DNA of 64,000 bases. Source: Dictyostelium firmibasis (lineage: Eukaryota > Evosea > Eumycetozoa > Dictyosteliales > Dictyosteliaceae). A program made the translations under genes and the position numbers. The stretch is taken from assembly GCA_036169595.1 (NCBI GenBank), contig CM069765.1, positions 5,112,501-5,176,500 of the forward strand, read 5' to 3'. The notes beneath the pieces are model-generated. The model searched no databases. It had not been told where the DNA came from and saw nothing but the letters and a program-made list of their open reading frames with translations. Of the stretch, positions 45,601-58,765 are shown one piece after another. Numbering within the stretch: position 1 is the first letter of the stretch; every line of letters starts with the position of its first letter.

Positions 45601-47885
45601 CTGCTTCTTCTAAATAGTGAGTTGTAAGAATAATTGTTTTACCCTTTTTATATTTTAATAAAAAGTCCCAAACAGATCTTTAAATTTAAAGAAAAAAAAA
45701 ATATTATTATAATATTGTTAATAATAGTAAAAAAAAAAAAAAAAAAAAAAATTAATTAAATTTTTACCTTCTACTAACAGGATCCATACCAGATGTAACT
45801 TCATCAAGGAAAATTATATTCGATCTACCAATAAAAGCTATACCAAGACAAAGTTTACGTTTTTGACCACCAGAAAGACTACCAGCTGGAGCATTAAATT
45901 TCTCTTCTAAACCAACTTCAGTTGCCATTCTTTCAGCTTCACTTTGAATATTTCTTGATTTAACACCTTTTAAAGATGCATAGATGCATAAATGTTCTAA
46001 AACTGTTAATTGTGGCCAAATGATATCAGTTTGTAAACAACAACCAATGTAAGGACGAATCTTTGACATTTGAGAAGTAATATCATAACCATGAATAAAT
46101 GCGCTACCATTTGTTGGTGATATTAAACCTGTCAACATACCTATAGTTGTTGATTTACCACAACCATTTGGACCTAGTAAAGCATGAATTTGACCTTCAA
46201 ACATATCCAAATATAAATCATTGACTGCAACTCTTAAACCATCACCAGTTTCAAACTCTTTTCTTAAATTACGAATTGAAATAGTTGAATTCTTTAAAAC
46301 TTTCAATGGAATGGTTTCAACATCTTCACTATCATATGTTGACTCAATATCATCGATTTCATTGTTTGATCTTTTTGTACTCTTCCAATATTTCTTTGTA
46401 AATAAGAAATAAAATTTCTCTTTTGTTCCATATTCACCTGGTATAACTTTTTCTAAATACCATATTAGTATAATATAAATTCCAATATCAATACCTAACA
46501 TCATTATACTTTGACTGTTAAAAAAGTAATAAAAAAAAAAATTAATTAATGATTTTATAAATAAGATATTCTTTTTTTTTTTTACTTACTTTTCAGTTAC
46601 AACATAATCCCAATTTAAATTTAAAACCATAGTTAAATCTTTAACAGACATGCAATATATTGAATTTGAGAAAGCTATTGGCGAAAAAATTGAAAGTAAT
46701 AATTTAGCATGAACTGAGAAATCATTTTTTGAAACGAAAACACCGGCGATATTAATAGCAAGTACAATTACAAACGATAATAAACCACAAAACTTTGAAT
46801 TATTGAAAAAGATTGAAAATATGAATGATAATAATAATAGAGTGAATAAATACAAAACAAATGTTAAAATTATAGTACCCCAACCTGTACTATAAATAAG
46901 TTGACTTCCTTTAAATACAACGGCAATTATCAATGTAACTGGTAAAGATGTTGTTAAACTTGTAATGATCCAAGATGTAAAATATGCCAATGGATTCAAA
47001 GACATCATTTTCATTGCTTCTAAAATTTTAGTTTCTTTTTCAATTACAACATCAGTGACAAGACGAAAACTAAACATCATTAATGCAGCAGTTATGAAAA
47101 CACTTCCAGCGGATTTAATGATAACATCTCTTCCAAGTATCCATTCTTGCCATACCTCAGTATATGGATTTGGATAATGTCTACCCGAAATATTTAAAAT
47201 CATATCCAATCCAAAGTAACCGAAAATAGCTTGATCCATTGCAACTTGAATCGATGCGAAATTTTTGTTTAAGTAAACTCCACTATCACCACCATCGGAT
47301 TTAATCTCTGATGTATCGGCAGTATCATCACTATCCAATCTAATATTATATTCAAATTGATTTCCAGGTGTTACCAATTCTGAACTATTAAACCAAACAC
47401 CGCCATAGATAATATTTGAATTGTTTTTGAAATATGTTTCCATTGCACTACGATTATTAATTTCCATGAAAAAACTTTCAACATCAGTCAATGGTAAACC
47501 TCTAATAGTTGCAACTTGTTCTTTCATCATATCAATTACACCACTTTGATCACTATTTAATGAACCATTAGAGCTACCATATAACAAAATATTTTCTGGG
47601 TTAACTCTTCTTGAAAATGTTGATGCATCAATTGTATTATAATCTGAATCTGTTATTTTTATTAATGCTATATATATATAAAAAAAGAAGAAAAAAAAAA
47701 AGAAAAAATTAAAATCTTTATGTCCAAAAAAAATAAAAAAAAAAAAAAAACTTACCTAAAATTGCAAATAATACTCCAATAATTACAAGTGGAAAAACAA
47801 CCTCACAACAAATTGAACATTTTGATTTCCCTTTTAATAAAAGATTCTTTTTTAATAAAGTTTTCAATTGTTTTCCAAATTCCAT
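42630..47885 (-). CDS. ABC transporter, A subfamily, full size (TMD-NBD-TMD-NBD)
   Basis: Six exons: 47756-47885, 46590-47667, 45768-46514, 45592-45677, 43075-45507, 42630-42991, giving 1611 aa. The first membrane helix ([18 protein letters not shown]) is followed by a large lumenal/extracellular loop and the first TMD bundle. NBD1 has [42 protein letters not shown] and [12 protein letters not shown]. The second TMD has its own long loop. NBD2 has [44 protein letters not shown] and [14 protein letters not shown]. In NBD2 the Walker A is NGGGKST rather than NGCGKST, and the D-loop is SCGCD rather than SxGLD/SxGMD. ABCA members move lipids across membranes; Dictyostelium has a dozen (abcA genes). 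I cannot say which this is. Confidence 0.93.
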
Positions 47886-48326
47886 TTTTTTAAAAAAAAA
47901 AAAAAAAGAAAAAAATTAAAAGGAAAAGAAAAAAATTTAATAAAATTTAAATATAAAAATGAATTAAACAATAAACAATAAAAGTAAATAAAAAGTTTAA
48001 TTAAAAAATAAAAAAACAAAAATAAAATTTATGATTAAATTTTTTTTTTTTATAAATAAATGAATAAAAAAAAAAGAGAATAATATAAAATTTATGGTTA
48101 TATTTTTTTTTATAAATAAAAAAAAAAAAAAAAAAGATATTAGCTAATATGATATCATATAACCTTTGATAAATGTAATCAGAAATACCCACCCTATAAA
48201 TCAAATATAGAAAATATGTTAGGACCACTACACAAAAATAAGTTTTTTATAAAAAATAAAAATAGAATATGAGTTGTAATGTTATATTTTTAATTTTTTT
48301 TTGTGTTTTTATCGATTTTTTGAGAC

Positions 48327-48358
<32 letters not shown>

Positions 48359-48568
48359 TTTTTGTTGGATTTCTTTTTTTTTTTTTTTTTTTTTTTATAA
48401 TAAGATTGAAAGATTTTAACTAATCTTCACTTTGAATTTTTTTTGAACATTAATTTTTTCTTTGCTTTAATCTTTAAAAATTTATTTAAGGTTTCCCATG
48501 CTGTGATAAACAAAACATTTAGAAAAAAAAAAATAAAAAAAATAAAATTTTTTTTTTTTTTATAATTT

Positions 48569-48601
<33 letters not shown>

Positions 48602-48765
48602 TTTGTTTTTTTTTCCAACAATTGGTAACACATCTTTATTTCCAAAAAAAAAAAAATGCGTCACCAATTTTATGAAACAAACAAAAAAAATAAAATAAAA
48701 GATATTATATATTAACTATTTTCATTTTATACACTACTACATTCAACAAAAGAAAAAAAAAAAAA
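47886..48765. other. Divergent intergenic region
   Basis: About 880 bp, mostly homopolymer. Imperfect inverted repeat (AATTGGTAACACAT / ATGCGTCACCAATT, 12 of 14 paired) at about 48620-48670, about 100 bp before the DUF4419 start. Nothing else seen. Confidence 0.5.
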
Positions 48766-49632
48766 ATGAAAAATTTTTTAATCTTTATTGTTTCAATAAT
48801 ATTGATAGCAATTTCATATCATTATGGAACACAAAATACTCAAACATTAGAATCAATAACACCAACCACTCCTACTGCCACCACTACCACTACCACCACT
48901 ACTACCATTGCACCACCTTCTGGTGCAGAAGGTTTAGAAATTTTTCATCAAATTTTTAAAAAAAGTGAGTTTCCAAAATTATCACCATTTGGAACATTGA
49001 ATCATATTGGTTCAAAAAACAATAATAGAACAGTTTTACTATCATCGATTAGTAGTGAATTAAATGATAAAGTATATTACCTAGGAGAAGATTCATTCTT
49101 ACAAACCATTACAAATTCACCAAAACATATTATTATTCGTCCTGATGATATATGGAGTTTAATAGTTCATCAAATTTCATTATTTTTACAAGACTGTAGT
49201 AGTAATAGAAGTAATAGTAATCAAACATTAAGATTAAGTGGTAATGAAAATCAATTAGAATTATTTGAAAAGTTAAAAAAATTAATACCACCAAATTTAC
49301 AATCAATAATTGAACCAAACTTTTCAAGAACATCAATTGTTGATAAAATAGTCTCATACACTCATTTCATTGGATCGACATTTGGTTATAGAAATTATTA
49401 TAATGTTTATTATAAATTCGATACAAACATACCAAACATTACTTTAATAGGTGGTAGTAATAGTAGTGGTGATTCAAATGATTATCATTTAATTAAAGAA
49501 AAACTATTGAAATTAATTAACCAAGAATCTTCTTTAAAAAATCATAAAAACTTTAATGAATTTAACCAATGGGTAACATTATCAATAATACCAATCATTA
49601 ATGAATTCATTAATACTATTAAAAATAATAAA

Positions 49633-49674
<42 letters not shown>

Positions 49675-50034
49675 TTAATAATTGAAATTAATAATTCAAC
49701 GAGATCTGATTGGTGGTCAAAAATATTCAATAAAAATATGGAATGTAAAGAATTTGAAAATTATTTGGATGGTTGGATAACGAGTTTTTATTATTTTACA
49801 AGATGTGGTAAAAATAATTTAAATGATCAATTATCAAATGCACCATTCCTTCATATGAATTCTAATCAATTGGAAAGAGGCTATTCATTTAAATATGTTG
49901 ATATCATTGATAACAATGGAACTATTGGTGATGCGAAATTATTTGCTGGTCATATTGGTGTAGATATTAAAAATGAAAATAATATGTCTCAAGTTTATCA
50001 ACCGAGATTAGATTGGATCATTCTTAGAAATTAA
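48766..50034 (+). CDS. DUF4419 family protein with N-terminal signal anchor
   Basis: Single exon, 422 aa. An N-terminal hydrophobic segment (FLIFIVSIILIAISYHYG) acts as signal peptide or anchor, followed by a Thr/Pro linker. The body matches the DUF4419 family layout: ALL-type upstream strand region, HIIIRPDDIWSLIVHQIS (the strongest landmark, usually H..L.L.PDDVWL.I), FSRTSIVDKIVSYTHFIGST, NITLIGG, DWWSKIF, FENYLDGWITSFYYF, and a C-terminal VGDAKLF/AGHIGV-like ending (DAKLFAGHIGVDI). An Asn run interrupts it at about residue 290. Function of DUF4419 is unknown; the family is common in fungi and amoebae. Expected topology is secreted or lumenal. Confidence 0.85.
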
Positions 50035-50367
50035 TAATAATAAATTTATTAATATGTTTTTTTTTTTTTTTCCTCCCAAATATTATTTCTTTTTTTTTTA
50101 TTTTTTTTATTTTTTATTTTTTATTTTTTATTTTTTTATTTTTTGTTAGTTATTTACAATGTGAATCGTTTAGAAATTTAATTGCTCTTTATCCATCAAA
50201 CGATTTTTTTTTTTTTTCCTTAAATAATATTTTTAAACAACGATTATTAATAGTCATTATATTAACAAAGCCACTTATTGTATTATTATTATTATGTATA
50301 TTATTTGTTATGACTATATTAATTTGTGATAAATAATTTGATTTAATTTGTGATAAATAATCTGATA
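50035..50367. other. Convergent 3' intergenic region
   Basis: T-rich. Contains a 2-copy tandem of taatttgtgataaataat.tgat at about 50320-50365. Nothing else seen. Confidence 0.5.
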
Positions 50368-50697
50368 TTAAAGATTGATAGTCCAATTTTTACTATTAGA
50401 ATCTAATTGTTTATATCTCATTATCTCTTTAATTCCTGAATCGACTTCTAATATATACATGTCTAATTTTTTTTCATTGGTTTCATTTCTGTTATTTCTA
50501 AACTCTGTGTTTGTTTAGTATTTATATTAGAAGATTGTTTTTTTTGTTTTTATTTTATTTATTTTTTTTTTTCGTTTTGTTTGATTTTTTTTACCTTCTC
50601 TAGTTGTAGTTAATAATCTAAATCTACTCTTTGAGGGATAGTTTGGTAAATTTCTTATTAAGAATCTATATTTATGAATCATAACATTGCCACTCAT
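50368..50697 (-). CDS. Small LYR-motif protein (Complex1_LYR family)
   Basis: Two short exons, 50595-50697 and 50368-50504, joined in phase 1 to give 79 aa; too short for a simple ORF scan. The sequence has the family order: KYRFLIRNLPNYPSKSRFRL (degenerate LYR: KYR), then TTTREEFRNNRNETNEKKLD, matching IR..FR.N.NETDP.KI, then GIKEIMRYKQLD. LYR proteins are small mitochondrial matrix factors that bind the acyl carrier protein and assist Fe-S cluster or respiratory-complex assembly. The junction GAG at the exon boundary rebuilds the conserved REEFR, which supports the model. Which LYRM it is cannot be told. It ends just past the GGAC-TATC stretch with a TAA. Confidence 0.72.
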
Positions 50698-51177
50698 ATT
50701 TGTAATTTTTTTTTGTGTAATTTAGTTCAGTAAAAAAAAAAATGAAAAAAATAAAAAATGAAAAAAAAAAAATGAAAAAAAAAAAAAAAAAAAAAAAACA
50801 AAGAAAATAAATTAAAATGTTTATAAGGTTATTATTATATTCAATTATTCCTTTTAAGTTTTTTAAAAAGAATTTTTTTATTTTATTTTATTTTATTTTT
50901 TTAATTTTTTTTTATTTTTTTTTTTATTTTTTTGTCAAAATATTTTTGAAACCAAAAAGAAATAATATAATAATAATAAAATTAATAAAAAAAAAAAAAT
51001 ATCTGGACTCGTTTTTTAAAATTAATTTTTTTTTAAATTTTTTTAATTATTTTTTTAAATTTTTTTTTTTATTTTTTTTTCGAAAAACCGACTGTTTTTT
51101 TTAAAAATTTTTTTTTTATTTTTATTTTTGTTTTGTCTGCCAAACTTATTATAACTAATACCAAAAATAGTTCCAAG
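50698..51177. other. Divergent intergenic region
   Basis: A-rich then T-rich homopolymer blocks between the LYR gene and the Nopp140-like gene. The 95-codon plus-strand frame at 50817 is Phe/Lys low complexity and not a gene. Confidence 0.6.
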
Positions 51178-52571
51178 ATGGATAATAAGTCATTATATGT
51201 TGTAAAACAATTTTTAGGTAGCGATAAAAGTCTTTCAAAAGTACTCGATACTTTCACAACTCAAACAAAATCAATTAAAATCGAAAATGTTGAAATCCCA
51301 TCCTTAGAAAAATTGATCGAATTTTATATTAACGAAAAGTAATAATTATTTTTTTTCATTTTTTTTTTTTTTTTTTTATATTTTTTTATTAAATAGTACT
51401 AATATTTATTATTAATTTTTTTAGTAAATCAAAAAATAATAATAAAAGATCATTTGATGAAATATCATCAAAGAAACAAAAAATTGATTCATCATCAGAA
51501 TCAGAGTCAGATAGTGATTCATCATCAGAAAGTGAGTCAAAAGATGAAAAGAAACCATCAGTAGCCGAAAAGAAAAAACAAGAATCATCAGAATCTTCAT
51601 CAGAATCAGAATCATCATCATCATCATCAGAATCAGATAGCGATTCATCAGAAAGTGAATCTGAAGATGAAAAGAAACCAGCAGTAGCTGAAAAAAAAAA
51701 AGAATCATCTGATTCCTCATCATCAGAATCAGAATCAGAATCGTCAGACTCTTCAGATAGTGAATCTGAAGATGAAAAGAAAAAAGAAGTTGAAACCAAG
51801 AAAAAAGAAGAGTCATCAGATTCATCATCATCGTCATCGTCATCAGAATCAGAATCATCGTCATCATCAGATAGCGAATCTGAAGATGAAAAGAAAAAAG
51901 TTGAAAAATCATCAGATAAAGAAACATCATCAGATAGTGATTCATCATCATCATCATCATCATCATCATCTTCAGACTCTTCAGACTCTTCAGATAGTGA
52001 TTCTGAAGATGAAAAAAAGAAAAAAGTTGAAAAATCATCAGACAAAGAAACATCATCAGAATCAGAATCAGAATCAGAATCAGAATCAGATGACAGTGAT
52101 GATGAAAAAGATAAAAAAAAATCAACAAAAAAAGAAGACAAAAATAAAGATAAAAAAAAATCTGAAGATAGTGATGATGAAATGAAAATAGTTGAAGAAC
52201 CAAAAAAACAAGAACCAAAACAAACTGTAAATAATAACAATAGCAACAATAACAATAGTAAGAAAATAGATTGGAAATCAAATACAGATTATAATTCCTA
52301 TAGTAATAAAAATGAAGCACCAGTTAAAAGAGGTAGTAATGCACCATTCCGTAGAGTTAAAGAAGAGGACGTAGTTTTCGATGAACATTACACTAGTGAG
52401 GGTGCTAATCGTGAATGGACTGATGCTTGGGGTGTTAAAGTACAAAATCATCTCTCTAAAAAAGTAGGTGATCAATTCCGTAAAGGTAAAAATAAGATGA
52501 AGAAAGGTACCTATACCAATTCAACAATTTGTGAAGAATCATCATGTTATGTTTATCCAGATTCTGAATAA
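51178..52571 (+). CDS. Nopp140/SRP40-type nucleolar phosphoprotein (NOLC1 homologue)
   Basis: Two exons, 51178-51338 and 51425-52571, giving 435 aa. Residues 1-54 form a LisH-like helical domain (SLYVVKQFLGSDKSLSKVLD), as at the N-terminus of NOLC1. The centre is an array of Ser/Asp/Glu-rich acidic blocks (SSESESDSD) alternating with Lys-rich linkers (DEKKKKVE), the typical casein kinase 2 substrate repeats. The C-terminal about 75 residues are the SRP40_C domain: NAPFRRVKEEDVVFD, EWTDAWG, QFRKGKNKMKKGTY and the terminal YPDSE. The protein chaperones snoRNPs between nucleolus and Cajal bodies. The Ser/Asp coding repeats create long spurious antisense frames. Confidence 0.9.
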
Positions 52572-52719
52572 AAAAAAAACAAAATAAAAATAAAAAAAAA
52601 ACTTTAAATATATAATCATGATATTTGTTTAAAAAAAATATGTACACATATATACATATATTAAATATTATTTTTATTAGTAAATCAATTATATCTCATT
52701 AATAATTTCCATTTTATTA

Positions 52720-52848
52720 ATGGATTTATTGAAAGAATACCTCTTTGAAATATCTTTAAAATCATCAGCTCTGGTTATTGATGAACGATATGATGTTAAA
52801 AAATATTTAAGAATTATGCAAATCAAACAAGGGAGTTATTTGGAATAA
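52720..52848 (+). other. 42-codon ORF, doubtful
   Basis: Starts MDLLKEYLFEISLKSSALV and ends KQGSYLE; composition is protein-like (few homopolymers) in an otherwise AT-rich interval just upstream of TRE debris. No family recognised. Could be an exon relic or chance. Confidence 0.25.
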
Positions 52849-52976
52849 TCATCATAACCCAAGGTCGGTTGATAAAATTTTGTAAAAACGTACAAAGCAT
52901 TTTTTTTTGCAATGTTTTTTTTTAATAACAAAATCCAATTGGATGTGTTTGAATCTTGTTTATTTAATTAAAAAAT

Positions 52977-53060
52977 AGGATATTACAGGTTTAGCTATTT
53001 CTCGGGGATAGAACTGGATTTTTTAGTTTTATTTTACTTTTGGTCTCAATTTTTTTTCGA
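52977..53060 (-). mobile_element. TRE 3'-module remnant upstream of tRNA-Glu
   Basis: On the minus strand: ttgagacc.aaagtaaaataaaact, CCAGTTCTATCCCCGAGAAA, tagctaaacctgtaatatcc. This aligns with the 3' module of the intact TRE (39521-39610). Its 3' side points away from tRNA-Glu, the same polarity as the intact element relative to tRNA-Leu. Confidence 0.75.
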
Positions 53061-53156
53061 TTTTTTTATTTTAATTTATTTTTTTTTTAAATTGGCTTTT
53101 TTATTTAAATTTATTACAATCAATATCACCTATTTTTTTTCCAAAAAATCATAACA

Positions 53157-53228
53157 TCCTCATTGGTGTAGTCGGTAACACTCTAGTCTTTCACACTGGT
53201 ACCTCGGGTTCGATTCCCGAATGGGGAG
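53157..53228 (+). tRNA. tRNA-Glu (TTC)
   Basis: 72 nt, no intron. Acceptor TCCTCAT pairs with ATGGGGA (one T-G); discriminator G. D arm GTGTAGTCGGTAACAC, anticodon stem CTAGT/ACTGG with loop CTTTCAC (anticodon TTC), T arm CGGG-TTCGATT-CCCG type. Oligo-T terminator (TTTT) follows within three bases. Confidence 0.95.
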
Positions 53229-53245
53229 CTTTTCGAAAAATAAAA

Positions 53246-53600
53246 ATTAAGGTCACGGGTTCGACACCCTTTACATCTACCATGTTCAGGGATGACTTTC
53301 AAACCACTTTCAGGTGTCATCGCATTGTTGGTGGTGGCTAGTTCTGAGGTCGGTAGGGGAGTTATAAGTGCAATCTTTGAGGAAATCCCCTTTGTCCGAA
53401 CAGTAATATGTCGTCGTTGATCTAACTATACCGGTCAAAATAAATTCTGGATTTTTAGAAATAATAAACTAATTCCCTCCAAAACACCAACACCTGTGAG
53501 AATATGATCTTAATTTTCAAGGGCAATTTCTTCTTCACTGTACGACCACCTCTTCTTAGATTGATTCTTTGGGGCTGGAATATTTGGCACCGCATTTTAT
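53246..53600. other. Unexplained GC-richer block after tRNA-Glu, with Myb/SANT-like peptide relic
   Basis: About 350 bp of much higher GC than the surrounding sequence. It begins with the external B box and continues without clear gene structure. On the minus strand at 53510-53596 a 28-codon frame contains KKRWSYSEEEIALEN, which looks like the start of a Myb/SANT-type DNA-binding domain; downstream frames (GVGVLEG, SKNPEF) hint at continuation in other frames. Interpreted as a decayed coding fragment, either of a host gene or a DNA transposon. The 53275-53440 part remains unassigned and could be an RNA gene. Confidence 0.4.
53258..53268 (+). promoter_or_regulatory. External B box downstream of tRNA-Glu
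   Basis: GGTTCGACACC, inside the stem-like GGGTTCGACACCC, about 30 bp past the tRNA 3' end. The spacing nearly equals that of the external B box of tRNA-Leu (32 bp). Confidence 0.75.
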
Positions 53601-53705
53601 AAATAGCTTGAAAAAAAAAAAAAAAAAAAAAAAAAAAAGGTCAACCTCATTGACAATAATTAGCTTTTAATTTCGAGAAAATAATGGAGAATATTTTTTA
53701 TTTTT

Positions 53706-55743
<2,038 letters not shown>

Positions 55744-55944
55744 TTTATTTCTTTTTTTATTTTCAAAATATCTTTTTTATTTTTTTTTTCAAAATTTTGT
55801 CGATTGCTTTTAAAAAAAAAAAAAAAAAAAAGTTAAAAAAATAAAAAAAATAAAAAAAAATAACAAAAAAAAAAAAAAAAAAACCTTTTTGCTTCGGTCG
55901 ACCGAAAAAACAATATGCAGTTTTGCCGATTGTCAGTCGATTTG

Positions 55945-55992
<48 letters not shown>

Positions 55993-56050
55993 AATTTAAA
56001 AAAATATCTTAACTTTCCAGTTTGAGAAATAACAAGATTAAGAGATAGTT

Positions 56051-56084
<34 letters not shown>

Positions 56085-56142
56085 TAATTTTTATTTTTTA
56101 TTATTTTATTATTTTATTTTTATTTTATTATTTTATTTTTAT
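55744..56142. promoter_or_regulatory. P450 promoter region / Tgr-like 3' flank
   Basis: Poly(A) and poly(T) runs, with one GC-richer island at 55885-55945 that contains the palindrome listed next. Confidence 0.5.
55893..55906. promoter_or_regulatory. Perfect 14-bp palindrome upstream of P450
   Basis: TTCGGTCGACCGAA, followed 20 bp on by GCCGATTGTCAGTCGA, in an otherwise pure AT background, 150 bp before the P450 start. Candidate dimeric transcription-factor site. Confidence 0.6.
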
Positions 56143-58704
56143 TTATTTAAATATTAATGAAATTAAAATTAAAATTAATATTAAATTATTATTAAATAAT
56201 TTTGTTGTTGAATAATTTAATTGATTATCATTATTAGAATAATAAGTTTCATCAATAAATTGATCTTGGTTAATAATTATTACATTTGAAGAGATTCCAC
56301 CAAATCCTAAAGAGAAATATAATTTAAAAGTTTGTCGATTTATTCTTAACTTCCTTTCGATGAAATTGAAAATAAACAAACCATCTTTTTTAGAGTATAG
56401 ATTGAAAGGTATTGAGGTACCATCTAAATTTGATAATAAATTTAAAGTTGAATAGGTATCAATTGAAATTTCATTACAATTCAATGAACCATTTATATAA
56501 ATCTTTGAAATATAAAAACTATCTTCAAAAATACCATCACTAACTTTAAATCTTATTTTACCAATTTTTGCATTATAAATTATTGGTTTAACCAAAAATC
56601 TATAGTTATAATTTGTATACATATCACCAACATAATTTATTAAGCCACATTTATTAATTTCCTCAACACTAATACTACTACTGTTACATTTCATTGAATA
56701 TGTATAAATACTATCTATATTTTCACCACCATTATTATATGTATTATTATTATTATTATTATTATTAAAACAATTTAATTTATTATTTAAAAAAGTAATA
56801 TTAGATGATAATGATAAATTGGTTCCAGTTAATAAAAATTGATTATTAATGAATTGTGCACTTTGAATTATACCATTTGGTAAATTTATAAAAAAGCTAT
56901 CCAATGATTTTACATTGAAAAATGTAAAATAAATGTTAAAAATACCATTACTTTGTAAAGGTTTTGATGAAAATTGAAATTTGAAATTTGAAATACCATC
57001 AAAACTTATTAATGGATAACGACTACTTGTGTCATTTACAACATCAGTTATTAAACCTGTACTATTCAAATAGAATTCACTACCTTTTAAACTACATTGA
57101 ATCGTTGCTTCAATCTCTATGGTTTTACCATCAACTTTTAAAAATTTAACCATTGGTCTAATGAAATACATTATTTTTCCACTATAAAACGAACCATAAT
57201 ATTCAATATAACCACAATCATTTTTACCACAATTATCATCATTACCACTATCATCACTACAATCATTATCAGGTGGTAAATAACATAAAGTTTCAGAATC
57301 ACATTTTAAAGCAATGGAATTATATGTAAATTTGGTTGTAACTGTTAAATTATCACCATCGATTATTAAGGTACCATTGGAAGATGCTGATATTGTTTTA
57401 ATTGTTGGTTCGATAATTCTATATTGATAAGTTGCTAAACCTGTTGTTTTAAAAATGAATGAAAAATAAAATTCATCATGAATTTTTGGTATTTTACATT
57501 CTGGAAATATAAAATAAAATAACCCATTTCTATACTCTAATAATGATGATTTTGAATAATTATCGGCATCAACATAAATTCCTATATTCATATATTGATC
57601 TGGTGTAATTGATTCACATCTAATAGTTGCATTAATTACTAAATAGTTTTTTGATAAATTATCATCACAAATACTACCATCATCTTCATAATCATCTCTT
57701 TCAAACTTTAAAGAATAAACTTCTGCTGCATAATATTGATAAACTGAAATAAATGTTGTATCACTATAAATAATTTGACCACATGTTAAAAATGGATCAT
57801 TAATAGTTGTTTTTGTTGTTGTTGTTGTTGTTGTTGCCGTTGTTGTTGGAACAAAACATTTAATTGAATAACCTTGAATAACTTTTTCACATAATAAATT
57901 TATACCAGAAAATTTAATATTTGCATCTTTAATTAAATTACTACCATTAATTATAATAGTTGAATTACCATTATATTTTGAATTTATAATTTTTGGTATT
58001 AAATATTGAAATGGTGAAATATTTTCAGTATTTATACCATTGATTGTTAATATTAATGATGTGAAAATAGTTGATTGGTCAGATGGTAATATACATGTAA
58101 TTTCAGTTTGATTAATTAATGTTGCATTATAACAATATGTTTTTCTAACTAATGTACTAACTGAAACTAATAATGAATTCATTGTACTTTCATTAACAAA
58201 GAAATAACCATTAATAGTTATCATTTGATCGCCAATTGGATAGATTTTAATTTTATTATCACTTTCGATACCAATATTAACTATTGGTTTAATTATGAAT
58301 TCAATTTGATTAGATTCAATGCCATATTCTTTAACCTTTATAAATACTTTTTCATTCAATTCTAATTCTAATAATAATCTTTCATTAAATATACAAACAA
58401 TTAAATTATATTCTATATTTTCAATTATATTACAATCTAATGTAATATCATCATAAGTTTCATTATTATTATTTTGAGATTCTCTACTCCAATAAATTGA
58501 AATTGATTCATTTAACAATGGAATATTATTTGATAAACCTTTACCAATAATTTTAAAATTCATTTGAAGAGCTTGTGAAATTGTTTCTAAATATGGTATT
58601 GATTGATTAAATTTAAATTGAATAGTATTATAACTACCAATTTTTATATTTGATAAAATTTCATTTTTTATTATTAAATTATTATCAGTTATTGGTGTTG
58701 TTGT

Positions 58705-58765
<61 letters not shown>

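Noticed and set aside
48001-48228. 75-codon minus-strand frame upstream of the ABCA gene
   Set aside because: Phe/Lys low-complexity translation of poly(A)/poly(T) tracts.
50189-50386. 65-codon minus-strand frame overlapping the end of the LYR gene
   Set aside because: Contains a nucleotide tandem repeat (YLSQI twice) and lacks a convincing start; the LYR frame stops cleanly just upstream.
51389-52320. Two antisense frames of about 290-300 codons over the Nopp140-like gene
   Set aside because: They mirror the Ser/Asp/Glu repeat codons; the plus-strand model has a family-specific start and end.
53253-53285. 3' half of a second tRNA after tRNA-Glu (GGTTCGACACC followed by CTACCA)
   Set aside because: No 5' half or anticodon arm; spacing matches the external B box seen at tRNA-Leu.
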